Shown here: piece by piece, positions 51,147 to 59,504 of the stretch | Numbering within the stretch: position 1 is the first letter of the stretch | Layout: each line of letters begins with the position of its first letter | Source of the DNA: Flavobacterium hiemivividum | GTDB taxonomy: Bacteria > Bacteroidota > Bacteroidia > Flavobacteriales > Flavobacteriaceae | DNA: 64,000 nucleotides | NCBI RefSeq assembly: GCF_004349145.1 | Contig: NZ_SMFO01000010.1 | Coordinates: 62,001-126,000, forward strand | Direction of reading: 5' to 3' | Program-made: the position numbers and the translations under genes | Notes under the pieces: model-generated | Database searches by the model: none | Told to the model about the DNA's origin: nothing | Seen by the model: only the letters and a program-made list of their open reading frames with translations

Positions 51147-54100
51147 TTAAAAGTTCACTTTTAAGCTCATTCCGTATGATGCAGGAGAAGGCATTTGTCC
51201 CATTTCAATACCAGGTAAAATAGTATCTCCATTTAAGGCAGCAGTTTCGGGATCATAAATTGGAAAATCCGAAATTACAGCCAAATTTGATCCGAATACA
51301 GAAATATCCATACCCAATACTCCCGAGTTTCCTAAAAACCGCTTTGGCAAACTGTATTTTATACTTATCTCGCGTAATTTAAGAAAAGACGCATCAAACG
51401 AATTCGATTCTATATTTGCTCTTCTGTAATAACGGGCATACCAGTCAGGCGTAATCGCTGCTGTGGTATTAGGAGAATAACTTCCATTCGCATTTAACAC
51501 CACTCCTTCGCCAATTATTACGCCTTCTTCACGCCCTTTTAAAGTCGAGTTCAACTTTCCTTGTTCGGTCAATTTATGGTGCGTTTGAGAATATATTATT
51601 CCCCCATATTGTCCATCTATCATTACATTCAAAGTGACATTTCCTAGTTTAAAACTATTTAAAAGTCCCGCTTTCCAGTCTGGACTAGCATCGCCAATCA
51701 GTTGTATTTCATCAGGATATGCGGGTAGTCCTTTACTATCATAAACAATTTCACCCTCTGGAGATCGAACAAAACCATAGCCATAAATAGCAGTTGTTGT
51801 ACCTCCCACTTTTGCAATAAGAGTTGCTGTACCTCCCGAACCAATTTCCTGTTGCCCATTAATCCCATCGGCCAATTCTAAGACTTTATTCCAGTTTTTA
51901 GACCAAGTTAAAGTAGAACTCCAGCTAAAATTATTTGCTTTAATTATTTTTCCAGTCATCGTTAATTCTACCCCCTGATTTTTAACGACTCCAGAATTTA
52001 AAACTCCAGAACTGTAACCCGTCGTAATATCAAGTGGTACGGAAATAATTTGATTTTTGGTAAGCGTTCGGTATACTGTAGCATCAAAATTTAGTCTGTT
52101 ATGAAACAACTTTGATTCCAAACCAGTTTCATAACTAGTGGTGATTTCTGGTTTAAAATTTGCATTATATAATGTGGTGGGCACTGTGGCAGAACTAGGA
52201 AAAGCATTTTGACTGTAGTATTTACTTGTCTTATACGGATCTGTATCATTACCAACTTGAGCAAAGGAGAACCTATATTTTAGATAATTTACGGCAGAAG
52301 GTAAATTAAGAATCTCAGAAAGAATAAAACTTGTATTTATCGACGGATAAAAGAAGGAGTTGTTTTTCTCAGGAAGTGTGCTCGACCAATCATTCCTTCC
52401 TGTTAAATCCAAGAATATTTTTTTATCAAAAGAGAGGGAAAATAAACCATATAAACTATTCACTTTTTTATTCCTGTCATTAGTTGTAATAATAGGATTG
52501 CTTACCCCATTTGCCAATTTATAAACTCCAGGCACAACTAGCCCTTCAACAGATGCGTCTGTGCGGCGGTACTTATAAGTCATGGTGTTTCCTCCTGCTG
52601 AAAATGACAAACCTAATTTCTTGGTTAAATCTTTATTATAAGTAAGTAAGAAATCCGAATTAACCTCAACTTTATTGATGTCTTGAGATTGATAATATCC
52701 CTTAGCATATCGGTTGATACTATACGGTCTTTTTTGTTCCCTATCCTGACTATACGTATTTAAAGAAGTCCTTAACATTAACTTCAGATTGGTAGAAAGA
52801 TCTATATCGGCAAAAACATTTCCAACAATTTGATCGCTTAATAAAGGGTTTGTTGCTTCATATGCTATGAGGTACGGATTATCAATATAAGAACTAAAAG
52901 GTGCTATTTTTTGAATGTCCTTTTGTCCTTCTAACCATATTGGGCGGTACCAATCCAAATCGATATTTGGATTTTGAAAGATCATAAAATAGGCAGCTGA
53001 ACCATTATTATATCCCGTTCCAGGTAGATTATTACTATTCCTATTGTTGTAATTAATAACAGAACCAATTTTAATTTTTTCAGAAATTTGATAATTAGCA
53101 TTAATAGAAGCAGTGATCCTTTCGTACCCAGTATTAGGCATAATCCATTCGTTTTTTTGATATCCGATAGAAGCTCTCATTGAACCATTTTTATCACCTC
53201 CTTGTAGCGTAATATTGTTGTTGGTCGTAATTCCTGTGCGCCAAAAATCCTTTCTATTGTTTTTATAAGGCTGCCATAATTGTCTTTCTTTAGATTGACC
53301 TTGTAGTTCAGGATCGTATTGGTAGAAATATTGCCCTTCAAATTTAGGTCCCCAAGCACTACTTGTACTGCCCGTATTTCCCCCGTCTGCAGAACTTCCG
53401 TAAGAATAATAAGGATCGCCATTACTGTCAAAAGATTTTCCCGTTCCTTGTCCATATTCATATTGATAATCTGGCCATCTTTGAATAACATCTAAGCTAA
53501 CGCTGGAATTGTAAGTAACCCCCAACCCTTTTGTTTTCTTACCCGATTTTGTAGTGATAATCAATGCTCCATTGGCAGCACGACTTCCATAAAGAGCAGT
53601 TGCTCCAGGTCCTTTTAACACAGTAACATTTTCTATGTCATTTGCATTTATATCTGAAATACCATTCCCATAATCTATTGGAGAATCGTCCCCAGTATAA
53701 GCACTTGAAGACCCAGAAGTTGTCATTTCATTATTTATGGGAACCCCATCAATTACAATTAAAGCATTGTTTCCGTTCGGATTAAGAGAATTGTTCCCTC
53801 TTAGTGTTATTTGTTGGGAATTAATCGGACCCGATCCAGAAGATATAATATTAAGTCCAGCAACTTTTCCTTTTAAACCAGAAGACCAGTTATTGGGAAC
53901 CGCTTGATTCAAAATATCTGAACCAATAGTAGCTTGTGAAAAACCCAGTCTCTTTTCTTCCCTTTTAATTCCCAGAGCCGTTACAACCACTTCATCAAGT
54001 TTATTAGTGTCTTCCGTCAATTTGATTTCCTGAAATCCAGAACTATTGGCTACTACCTCTTTATCTTCAAATCCCATAAAGGAGACAATCAATGTAGTAG

Positions 54101-54596
54101 ATGTCCCAGAAAACTTTAAACTAAACTTACCATCAAAATCGGTAAGAGTACCATTATTGGTTCCTTTTTCCTTTACTACTGCACCAGGCAAAGGCAATCC
54201 TTCTTGATCCAATACGACACCTCTTGAAATTTGCTGCGGTACATCCATTTTAATTACTGAAATGGTGTTGTTTAACTTTTTAAATTGAAAACCAGTTAAT
54301 GCACTTATTTTGCCTAAAACAGCTGTAAGGTTTTGGTTTTTTACAATTAAAGTTAGATGTTGTTTTGAAGATGAAATTTTTTCATCGAAAACAAAGGTAA
54401 CGTCGGTTTTATCTTCAATCGACACAAACACTTCTGTGATTAAGACATTCTTTAAATCAAAAGAAAGGGTTGCTTCATTTGAAATCAAATGATTCACTGG
54501 CGAAGCAAATGCTCCAGAAGCTAAAAAGAAGCAGCATAATCGAAAAATAAACATTTTTGACTTGAAGCTCAAATATTGTTGTACTTTTATATTCAT
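51147..54596 (-). CDS. SusC/RagA-family TonB-linked transporter with STN signalling domain
   Basis: This is an 1149-residue outer-membrane transporter. After the signal (about 1-33) come a secretin/TonB short N-terminal (STN) domain (43-116), a carboxypeptidase-D-like domain (124-205, SRGVVLDQEGLPLPGAVVKE), the plug (TonB-linked region LDEVVVTALGIKREEKRLGF, then VLKGPGATALYGSRAANGAL) and the barrel ending GMSLKVNF. The STN domain shows that the receptor signals to the FecR protein encoded just upstream. It is 95 bp from fecR, with a hairpin in the gap. Confidence 0.94.
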   Translation of the reverse strand: MNIKVQQYLSFKSKMFIFRLCCFFLASGAFASPVNHLISNEATLSFDLKNVLITEVFVSIEDKTDVTFVFDEKISSSKQHLTLIVKNQNLTAVLGKISALTGFQFKKLNNTISVIKMDVPQQISRGVVLDQEGLPLPGAVVKEKGTNNGTLTDFDGKFSLKFSGTSTTLIVSFMGFEDKEVVANSSGFQEIKLTEDTNKLDEVVVTALGIKREEKRLGFSQATIGSDILNQAVPNNWSSGLKGKVAGLNIISSGSGPINSQQITLRGNNSLNPNGNNALIVIDGVPINNEMTTSGSSSAYTGDDSPIDYGNGISDINANDIENVTVLKGPGATALYGSRAANGALIITTKSGKKTKGLGVTYNSSVSLDVIQRWPDYQYEYGQGTGKSFDSNGDPYYSYGSSADGGNTGSTSSAWGPKFEGQYFYQYDPELQGQSKERQLWQPYKNNRKDFWRTGITTNNNITLQGGDKNGSMRASIGYQKNEWIMPNTGYERITASINANYQISEKIKIGSVINYNNRNSNNLPGTGYNNGSAAYFMIFQNPNIDLDWYRPIWLEGQKDIQKIAPFSSYIDNPYLIAYEATNPLLSDQIVGNVFADIDLSTNLKLMLRTSLNTYSQDREQKRPYSINRYAKGYYQSQDINKVEVNSDFLLTYNKDLTKKLGLSFSAGGNTMTYKYRRTDASVEGLVVPGVYKLANGVSNPIITTNDRNKKVNSLYGLFSLSFDKKIFLDLTGRNDWSSTLPEKNNSFFYPSINTSFILSEILNLPSAVNYLKYRFSFAQVGNDTDPYKTSKYYSQNAFPSSATVPTTLYNANFKPEITTSYETGLESKLFHNRLNFDATVYRTLTKNQIISVPLDITTGYSSGVLNSGVVKNQGVELTMTGKIIKANNFSWSSTLTWSKNWNKVLELADGINGQQEIGSGGTATLIAKVGGTTTAIYGYGFVRSPEGEIVYDSKGLPAYPDEIQLIGDASPDWKAGLLNSFKLGNVTLNVMIDGQYGGIIYSQTHHKLTEQGKLNSTLKGREEGVIIGEGVVLNANGSYSPNTTAAITPDWYARYYRRANIESNSFDASFLKLREISIKYSLPKRFLGNSGVLGMDISVFGSNLAVISDFPIYDPETAALNGDTILPGIEMGQMPSPASYGMSLKVNF

Positions 54597-54641
54597 TGTA
54601 ATTGGCTATAAATTATTTATTTGTAGTCTATTTTTAAATCC

Positions 54642-54669
54642 GCCCACTTCTGTTCTAGCAGAACTGGGC
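54642..54669 (-). other. Hairpin between fecR and susC
   Basis: GCCCA-C-TTCTG pairs with CAGAA-C-TGGGC (one mismatch). It sits in the 95-bp gap before susC. On the minus strand no T-run follows, so it is more likely an mRNA processing or stability element than a terminator. Confidence 0.45.
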
Positions 54670-54691
54670 TTTTTGTTCTATAATCGGCAAT

Positions 54692-55630
54692 TCACTTTTT
54701 TTGGGTTTCTCTTATAAGGATTTGGTTTTTGGTTAAAAAATCTATTTCAAGTTGCTTTACAATAGCAATGCTTTTAAGAACATTGCTTAATTTTTCGTCT
54801 TTAAATTTTCCAGATATTGTCATTTCCTTTAATTTCTTACTATTAAAATTGATTTCGATATCATACCAATTTTCAAGGATTTTTGCAGCATCGCCCAAAC
54901 TGGTATTGTTGAGCACAATTGTGTTTCTCGTCCAGGCGTTAAAATCTTCGCTATTGTCTTTTGAAAGCACAGCTTGAGTTCCTGTAATAAAGCTGAGTTG
55001 TTGGTTTTTCGTTAGAAATATTTTTTCTGAAATTTCTTTTATATTCACTTCAACTTTACCGCTATTCACACTTACCTTGATTCTGCTGTTTTTATAAGCT
55101 TCAATATTAAATGAAGTTCCCAAAACCCTAGTCGTGATTTTATCCGTTTCGACTAAAAATGGTTTCTCGGGTTTTTTTACGACCTCAAAATACGCCTCGC
55201 CAGTAAGTTGGAGTTCTCTATTGTTTTTGAAGTTTTTTGCATAGCTGATACTGCTGTTCGAGTTCAGGAAAACGAAGCTTCCATCTGGTAAATGAATGGT
55301 CTTCTTTTCTCCTTTGGCAGCAACTACCGATATATTTTCATTTTGTAATAGACTGTTTCCTAAAAATGGAATCCCTAGCAAAATGAGTACTGTTGCTGCT
55401 ATTTTTAAGGCTGTGGAATAGAGAGGTAATAGCCTCTTTTTGGGCTTGCTAATTTTGAAGTTTATTTTTTTTAAAAGAACATTCCTTTTTTCCTCGGTAA
55501 AAACATAAGGAATGTCTTGATTACTGTCCTGAAGTTTTTTGAAGAATTCTTCCACCACCCTTTGCTCTCCCCAAGAACATTTATTTTGGGCATATTTTTT
55601 TGCTAATTGTATAAACTCGTCTTTTTGCAC
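54692..55630 (-). CDS. FecR-family anti-sigma factor
   Basis: This is a 312-residue single-pass protein. The N-terminal cytoplasmic helical part (1-68) should hold the sigma factor. One membrane helix lies at about 72-91 (STALKIAATVLILLGIPFLG). The FecR beta domain (about 104-205) has V-A-A-K-G-E-K-K-x-I-H-L-P-D-G-S-x-V-x-L-N-x-x-S. The C-terminal DUF4974/STN-like part (about 232-305) has TIVLNNTSLGDAAKILENWY. It relays the SusC signal to the ECF sigma factor. Confidence 0.92.
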   Translation of the reverse strand: MQKDEFIQLAKKYAQNKCSWGEQRVVEEFFKKLQDSNQDIPYVFTEEKRNVLLKKINFKISKPKKRLLPLYSTALKIAATVLILLGIPFLGNSLLQNENISVVAAKGEKKTIHLPDGSFVFLNSNSSISYAKNFKNNRELQLTGEAYFEVVKKPEKPFLVETDKITTRVLGTSFNIEAYKNSRIKVSVNSGKVEVNIKEISEKIFLTKNQQLSFITGTQAVLSKDNSEDFNAWTRNTIVLNNTSLGDAAKILENWYDIEINFNSKKLKEMTISGKFKDEKLSNVLKSIAIVKQLEIDFLTKNQILIRETQKK

Positions 55631-55727
55631 TAGATGTCTTTTGACAGATAGTCACATTTTTCAAAGCATCTACGTAGCCTGAAACTGAGTCATAACGTTT
55701 TGGTAATATCGCAGATCTCCATTTACA

Positions 55728-56306
55728 TTAAAGAAACATTCCCGTAATAAGAACCGCTAGATGATAGGTGCCAATGGTTGCTTTTAAATGTTTTAAAGCA
55801 TTACTAATGTGCTTTTCCACCGTTCGGACAGAGATATCTAATTGTTCGGCGATTTCAGCACTGGAATAATCCTCAAAACGGCTGAGCATAAAAACCTCTT
55901 GACATTTGGGGGGAAGTTTTCTTATCTCATTAAAAATATCTCTTTCAAACTCCTTGTATTCCAAGTCTTTTTCGGTCTTAAAAGTATAGGGAATATTGTG
56001 AAGGATTTCTATATGAACAGGGTTGAATTTCAAATCCCTTATGTGATTTGCAATTTTATATTTCACTGATTTTATTAAATAAGCTTCTAAATTTAGAATA
56101 TTGGCCTCGTTAGATTTCTCCCATAAACTAATGAAAATTTCCTGAACAATGTCCTCAGCTATTTTTTCGTCATTATATATCTTAAAAGCATAGGCAAAAA
56201 GCCTTTTCCAATAGCGATCAAAAATCACTTCAAAGGCTTGATTACTGCCTTCTTTTACATATTGTTGCAGTTCACTGTCGCATAAATTTGAAAGTGTGGT
56301 TTTCAT
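55728..56306 (-). CDS. ECF sigma factor, Bacteroidetes FecI-like type
   Basis: This is a 192-residue sigma-70-family ECF factor (start at 56306, MKTTLSNLCDSELQQYVKEG; the frame extends 10 codons upstream to 56336). Region 2 has ANQAFEVIFDRYWKRLFAYA-like text (QAFEVIFDRYWKRLF) and AEDIVQEIFISLWEK. Region 4 has LPPKCQEVFMLSRFEDYSSA, then EIAEQLDISVRTVEKHISNA. It is the first gene of the ECF-fecR-susC-susD-phosphoesterase-gdpd unit. A C-terminal hydrophobic end (GTYHLAVLITGMFL) is typical. Confidence 0.92.
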   Translation of the reverse strand: MKTTLSNLCDSELQQYVKEGSNQAFEVIFDRYWKRLFAYAFKIYNDEKIAEDIVQEIFISLWEKSNEANILNLEAYLIKSVKYKIANHIRDLKFNPVHIEILHNIPYTFKTEKDLEYKEFERDIFNEIRKLPPKCQEVFMLSRFEDYSSAEIAEQLDISVRTVEKHISNALKHLKATIGTYHLAVLITGMFL

Positions 56307-56493
56307 TTTTTTGTGGATTTTTACAAATGAAAACAATCATATAGAAAGAAAGGAACCATTAAGTTTAAGATTTAGTTACCTAAAGATTATTAATTTAAAA
56401 TGATTCCTTTTGTAATTTCGGAAATTTAGAATAGTTTCATATATTTTTAAAAGAAAGGTTAAACTGAGTGTATAAAAGCTGTTTGGGGGGCGA

Positions 56494-56540
56494 CTTGGAA
56501 AAAATGGTCATGTTGACCACCTCTTTCCAGTTGCTATTGA
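56494..56540. repeat. Palindromic element TGGTCA-N3-TGACCA, copy 2
   Basis: TGGAAA ... TGGTCA-TGT-TGACCA ... TTTCCA repeats the element at 38683-38728 almost exactly. It lies about 190 bp upstream of the ECF sigma gene, where it could act as an operator. Confidence 0.7.
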
Positions 56541-56550
56541 TCAGTTGACA

Positions 56551-56955
56551 TCCTAATAAAATGTGGAGATATAGTAAAGAAAAAAGCGACCTAACTTTTA
56601 CTCTTATTTTGTTTACAAATCTGAAATATTTACTTCAATTTTTATTACAAATACGGTGCCACTTCTCGAAGTAAAAAAACACCTCTTCCCTAGCTAAATT
56701 ATGATGTGGATTTTCTAAAAATATTGCCGTAAATTTACTTAAAACTAGAAATAGATTTGTACTTCCTACAAAGAATTCCACATAGCTAATTTCTTCAAAT
56801 CTTGCATAAAATGGTTTGTGAATTGTTCAGTCACGGTCACAAAACCCCAACAGATGTTGGTTTTTTTTTATGCTTTCTAGTTAAAAATCCTCTAAAATCA
56901 ACTAATCAGGGATCATAAAGAAAAGCTGTGGAGTAGCAAAAATTTTATTTTAATT
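56551..56955 (+). repeat. Junction J3: long diverged repeat, copy 2, with tRNA-Arg tail
   Basis: This block aligns with junction J2 (45802-46262), with a 33-base identical core at 56776-56808. It also carries the tRNA-Arg 3' end, its terminator and flank of J1 (identical over 56835-56860). It therefore links both other junctions. The tRNA body is not functional here. Confidence 0.7.
56841..56869 (+). terminator. tRNA-type terminator inside junction J3
   Basis: CCAAC pairs with GTTGG over AGAT, followed by nine T; a shortened version of the tRNA-Arg terminator. Confidence 0.7.
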
Positions 56956-57196
56956 ACTGTTACCAAAATTAAAATATTCTTATTAGTTTTCTTTTAAAAC
57001 AATTACATTTCCAAATAGTGATTTACACATTTTTTTGTGAATTACAACTTCAGTAAGAATAATTTAGTCCCATTTATCAGTGAAATTTCAGACAAAAAAA
57101 ATTGAAATAACACATAACAAACGAGGGCAAATTTTACCTTCAAAAAACGAACAAGAATAATATTTAACCATATTTACAAGCGAATTAAAAAGAATA

Positions 57197-57213
57197 TACC
57201 TTAACTTAAGGTA
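57197..57213. promoter_or_regulatory. 17-bp perfect palindrome downstream of fbp
   Basis: TACCTTAA-C-TTAAGGTA lies about 60 bp beyond the fbp stop on the minus strand. It could be the core of a weak terminator or an unrelated operator. Confidence 0.4.
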
Positions 57214-57269
57214 CAGTTTTAGTTTGCATAACCACAAATTGCCTTAAATCTTTAACTACTAATTTTCAT

Positions 57270-58301
57270 CTAAACTCTTGCAGCCAAGTAAGCTTTATGA
57301 ATACAATCTTCTATTTTTTCGACCATATTATAGCTTCCACTAAAAAATGCTGTTCTTTCATGCAAAGAAGTTGGAATTATTTCTAAAACTCGGTTTACAC
57401 CATCAGAAGCTTTTCCTCCAGCTTGTTCAATAATAAAGGCCATCGGATTACATTCGTATAAAAGACGAAGTTTTCCTTTCACGGCTTTACAACTTGTTGG
57501 ATACAGATAAACGCCACCTTTAATGAGGTTTCTATGAATATCTGACGCTAAACTACCAATATACCTTGAGGAATATGGTCGATCTTCTTCTTCTTGTTGG
57601 CAATACTTAATATAATCCTTTACACCTTGTGGAAAATGAATATAGTTGCCTTCGTTTACAGAATATATTAAACCGTCTTTTGGACATTTCATTTTTGGAT
57701 GCGATAAGTAAAAAGTTCCAATAGCAGGATTTAAAGTGAAGCCATTTACACCTTGCCCAGTTGTATAAACCAACATTGTAGAGGTTCCGTAAATTACATA
57801 TCCAGCAGCAACTTGAGCAGTACCTGGTTGCAAAAAATCTTCTAATTGAACAGGGTTTCCAACTGGGCTTATTCTTCTATAAACAGAAAATATTGTTCCT
57901 ACAGATACATTTACATCTATATTGGAAGAACCGTCCAGCGGATCTATCAAAATTACGTATTTGTTATTGTTTCCATTGTCTTTTCCTTTAATCGTGATAA
58001 AATCATCATTTTCTTCAGAAGCAATGCCACATACAATTTCTCTATTGGTTAAGGTTTGAATAAAAATTTCATTAGCATAAACATCTAGCTTTTGTTGATC
58101 TTCTCCTTGAATATTTTTAGCACCTACAGCTCCTACGATATCAACTAAACCTGCTTTGTTTACTTTGTAGCTTACTACTTTTGAAGCTAGTTTTATAGAA
58201 TTAAAAATACGTGATAATTCACCCGATGAATATTGAAAATCTTCTTGATTTTCGATTATAAACTCTCCTAGTGTTCTGTTTTTTTCTTGCACTTCTATCA
58301 A
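57270..58301 (-). CDS. fbp: Class I fructose-1,6-bisphosphatase
   Basis: This is a 343-residue cytoplasmic gluconeogenic enzyme (fructose 1,6-bisphosphate to fructose 6-phosphate). The metal and substrate motifs are IASEEND (93-99), [20 protein letters not shown] (118-137), [15 protein letters not shown] and the end region [20 protein letters not shown] (the L-R-x-x-Y-E-x-x-P-M-x-x-x-x-E-x-A-G-G family signature). Full length. Its start is only 5 bp after the stop of the rhamnogalacturonan acetylesterase, so it appears to be the last gene of the pectin operon. Confidence 0.95.
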   Translation of the reverse strand: MIEVQEKNRTLGEFIIENQEDFQYSSGELSRIFNSIKLASKVVSYKVNKAGLVDIVGAVGAKNIQGEDQQKLDVYANEIFIQTLTNREIVCGIASEENDDFITIKGKDNGNNNKYVILIDPLDGSSNIDVNVSVGTIFSVYRRISPVGNPVQLEDFLQPGTAQVAAGYVIYGTSTMLVYTTGQGVNGFTLNPAIGTFYLSHPKMKCPKDGLIYSVNEGNYIHFPQGVKDYIKYCQQEEEDRPYSSRYIGSLASDIHRNLIKGGVYLYPTSCKAVKGKLRLLYECNPMAFIIEQAGGKASDGVNRVLEIIPTSLHERTAFFSGSYNMVEKIEDCIHKAYLAARV

Positions 58302-58306
58302 TTAAA

Positions 58307-59044
58307 TTATAGTTTTATGTATTTTACTAAATCTAGTTTTGTTTTCTTCAGTTCTTCAGCCGCAATTTTTGCTACAGCCGTAGCTCCCTCTACAGAAAGA
58401 TGAGTATTATCCTCGTATTTTTCATTTTTATAATAAGGAATTACGCCAGCTTCAAAATGCAAATGCAACTTTTTTGATTTCTCAGGTCCGTAAGATTGTT
58501 CTAGTGTTTCTGTGTAATATTGCATGTCTATGAATGGAACATTATATTCCTGTGCTACTAATCGCATCTCTAATGGATAATCTCTGTGAGAATCAATTAA
58601 AACACCTTCTTTATTAAAAGTTCTTCTGGTAATAGACGAAAATAACACAGGAATAGCTCCTTTCTTACGAGTCTCATTTACGAAGCGAATTAAATTATAT
58701 CGATATGCTGTATGTGGATTAGTATAACGAGTGGAATCGGTAACTTTTCCATCGTTGTGACCAAATTGAATGAAAACATAATCGCCTGGTTTTAACACAT
58801 TATATACAGCGACCCAAAGTTTTGTTTCGATAAAGCTCTTAGTACTACGACCGTTTACAGCTCTATTATCAAATTTAATATCATCGGTGAGGAACATCGG
58901 AAAAAGTTGACCCCAACCACGTTCTGGGTTTTCTTCTGGTTTAACTTTATTCGCCATTGTAGAGTCGCCAATACCATAAATCGTCGGTTTTTGAGCTAAA
59001 CAATTTAGTGAGATTAGCATAAAAAATAAGGGAATCCATTTCAT
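58307..59044 (-). CDS. Rhamnogalacturonan acetylesterase (SGNH hydrolase)
   Basis: This is a 245-residue secreted esterase (signal to CLAQ). SGNH blocks: IYGIGDSTMANK (22-33, catalytic Ser28), the block II glycine region AVNGRSTKSF (62-71), FIQFGHNDGK (91-100, Asn97) and DNTHLSVEGA (213-222, Asp213 and His216). The family removes acetyl groups from rhamnogalacturonan I, exposing the pectin backbone to lyases and GH28. It sits between a GH28 remnant and fbp. Confidence 0.9.
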   Translation of the reverse strand: MKWIPLFFMLISLNCLAQKPTIYGIGDSTMANKVKPEENPERGWGQLFPMFLTDDIKFDNRAVNGRSTKSFIETKLWVAVYNVLKPGDYVFIQFGHNDGKVTDSTRYTNPHTAYRYNLIRFVNETRKKGAIPVLFSSITRRTFNKEGVLIDSHRDYPLEMRLVAQEYNVPFIDMQYYTETLEQSYGPEKSKKLHLHFEAGVIPYYKNEKYEDNTHLSVEGATAVAKIAAEELKKTKLDLVKYIKL

Positions 59045-59066
59045 AATATGTATTTATTTAATTTGT

Positions 59067-59435
59067 TTATTTTGCCGCTGATGGCGTTGTTACTTTCTGA
59101 CCTATTGTTACTTCATTTATTTCAATTTTTTCGGACTTGGTAACTGTGATTCCATTTTTAGCAGTTTTTATGTTAATGTTATATAGTTTAATATTTGATA
59201 CTTTTTTATCTGGAAATCCTTCAATAACAATTCCAGTATTAGTGGCTTCCTGACAACTAATATTTGAAAAAGAAATATCAGAAATGTTTGAGGGATGCAA
59301 TCCTCCACCTTCTCCGTGATAATTGGCAGTGATGTAGGTACAATCTTCTACTTTTCCGAAATCAATATTGTTGAAATAATTTTGTGCAAAACAGTTTACA
59401 GTAAAAAAGAATAGTAGTAAGAGTCTGTAATTCAT
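59067..59435 (-). pseudogene. Internally deleted GH28 polygalacturonase remnant
   Basis: This is a 122-residue frame: a good signal peptide (MNYRLLLLFFFTVNCFAQ) joined directly to the last beta-helix turns of a GH28-type protein. These read HGEGGGLHPSNISDISFSNI, then EATNTGIVIEGFPDKKVSNI, then KNGITVTKSEKIEINEVTIG and end VTTPSAAK. The whole catalytic part (the N-x-D, D-D, G-x-G-H and R-I-K motifs) is absent; a complete enzyme has about 450 residues. The deletion is in frame and start and stop are intact, so a short secreted protein may still be made. Confidence 0.7.
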
Positions 59436-59504
59436 CCTATTTATTTTAATGATTTAAAAATTCTGTTGTATGGTAATTTTTAAATCTTTCCATTCTTAAA
59501 TCTT

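Larger units (their letters stand above)
56337..57269. other. 930 bp gene-free region between SusCD module and fbp
   Basis: It contains the second palindromic element (56494-56531), junction J3 (56551-56955) with a tRNA-type terminator (56841-56869), and a 17-bp palindrome at 57197-57213. No coding sequence was recognised. Confidence 0.5.

Noticed and set aside
56750..56840. A second tRNA-Arg gene at junction J3
   Set aside because: Only the 3' tail and terminator match. The acceptor 5' strand, D-arm and anticodon stem cannot be formed, so it is a remnant.
38094..57269. An integrase, transposase or IS element to explain the repeats
   Set aside because: None was found in any frame. Mobility is therefore inferred from repeats only.
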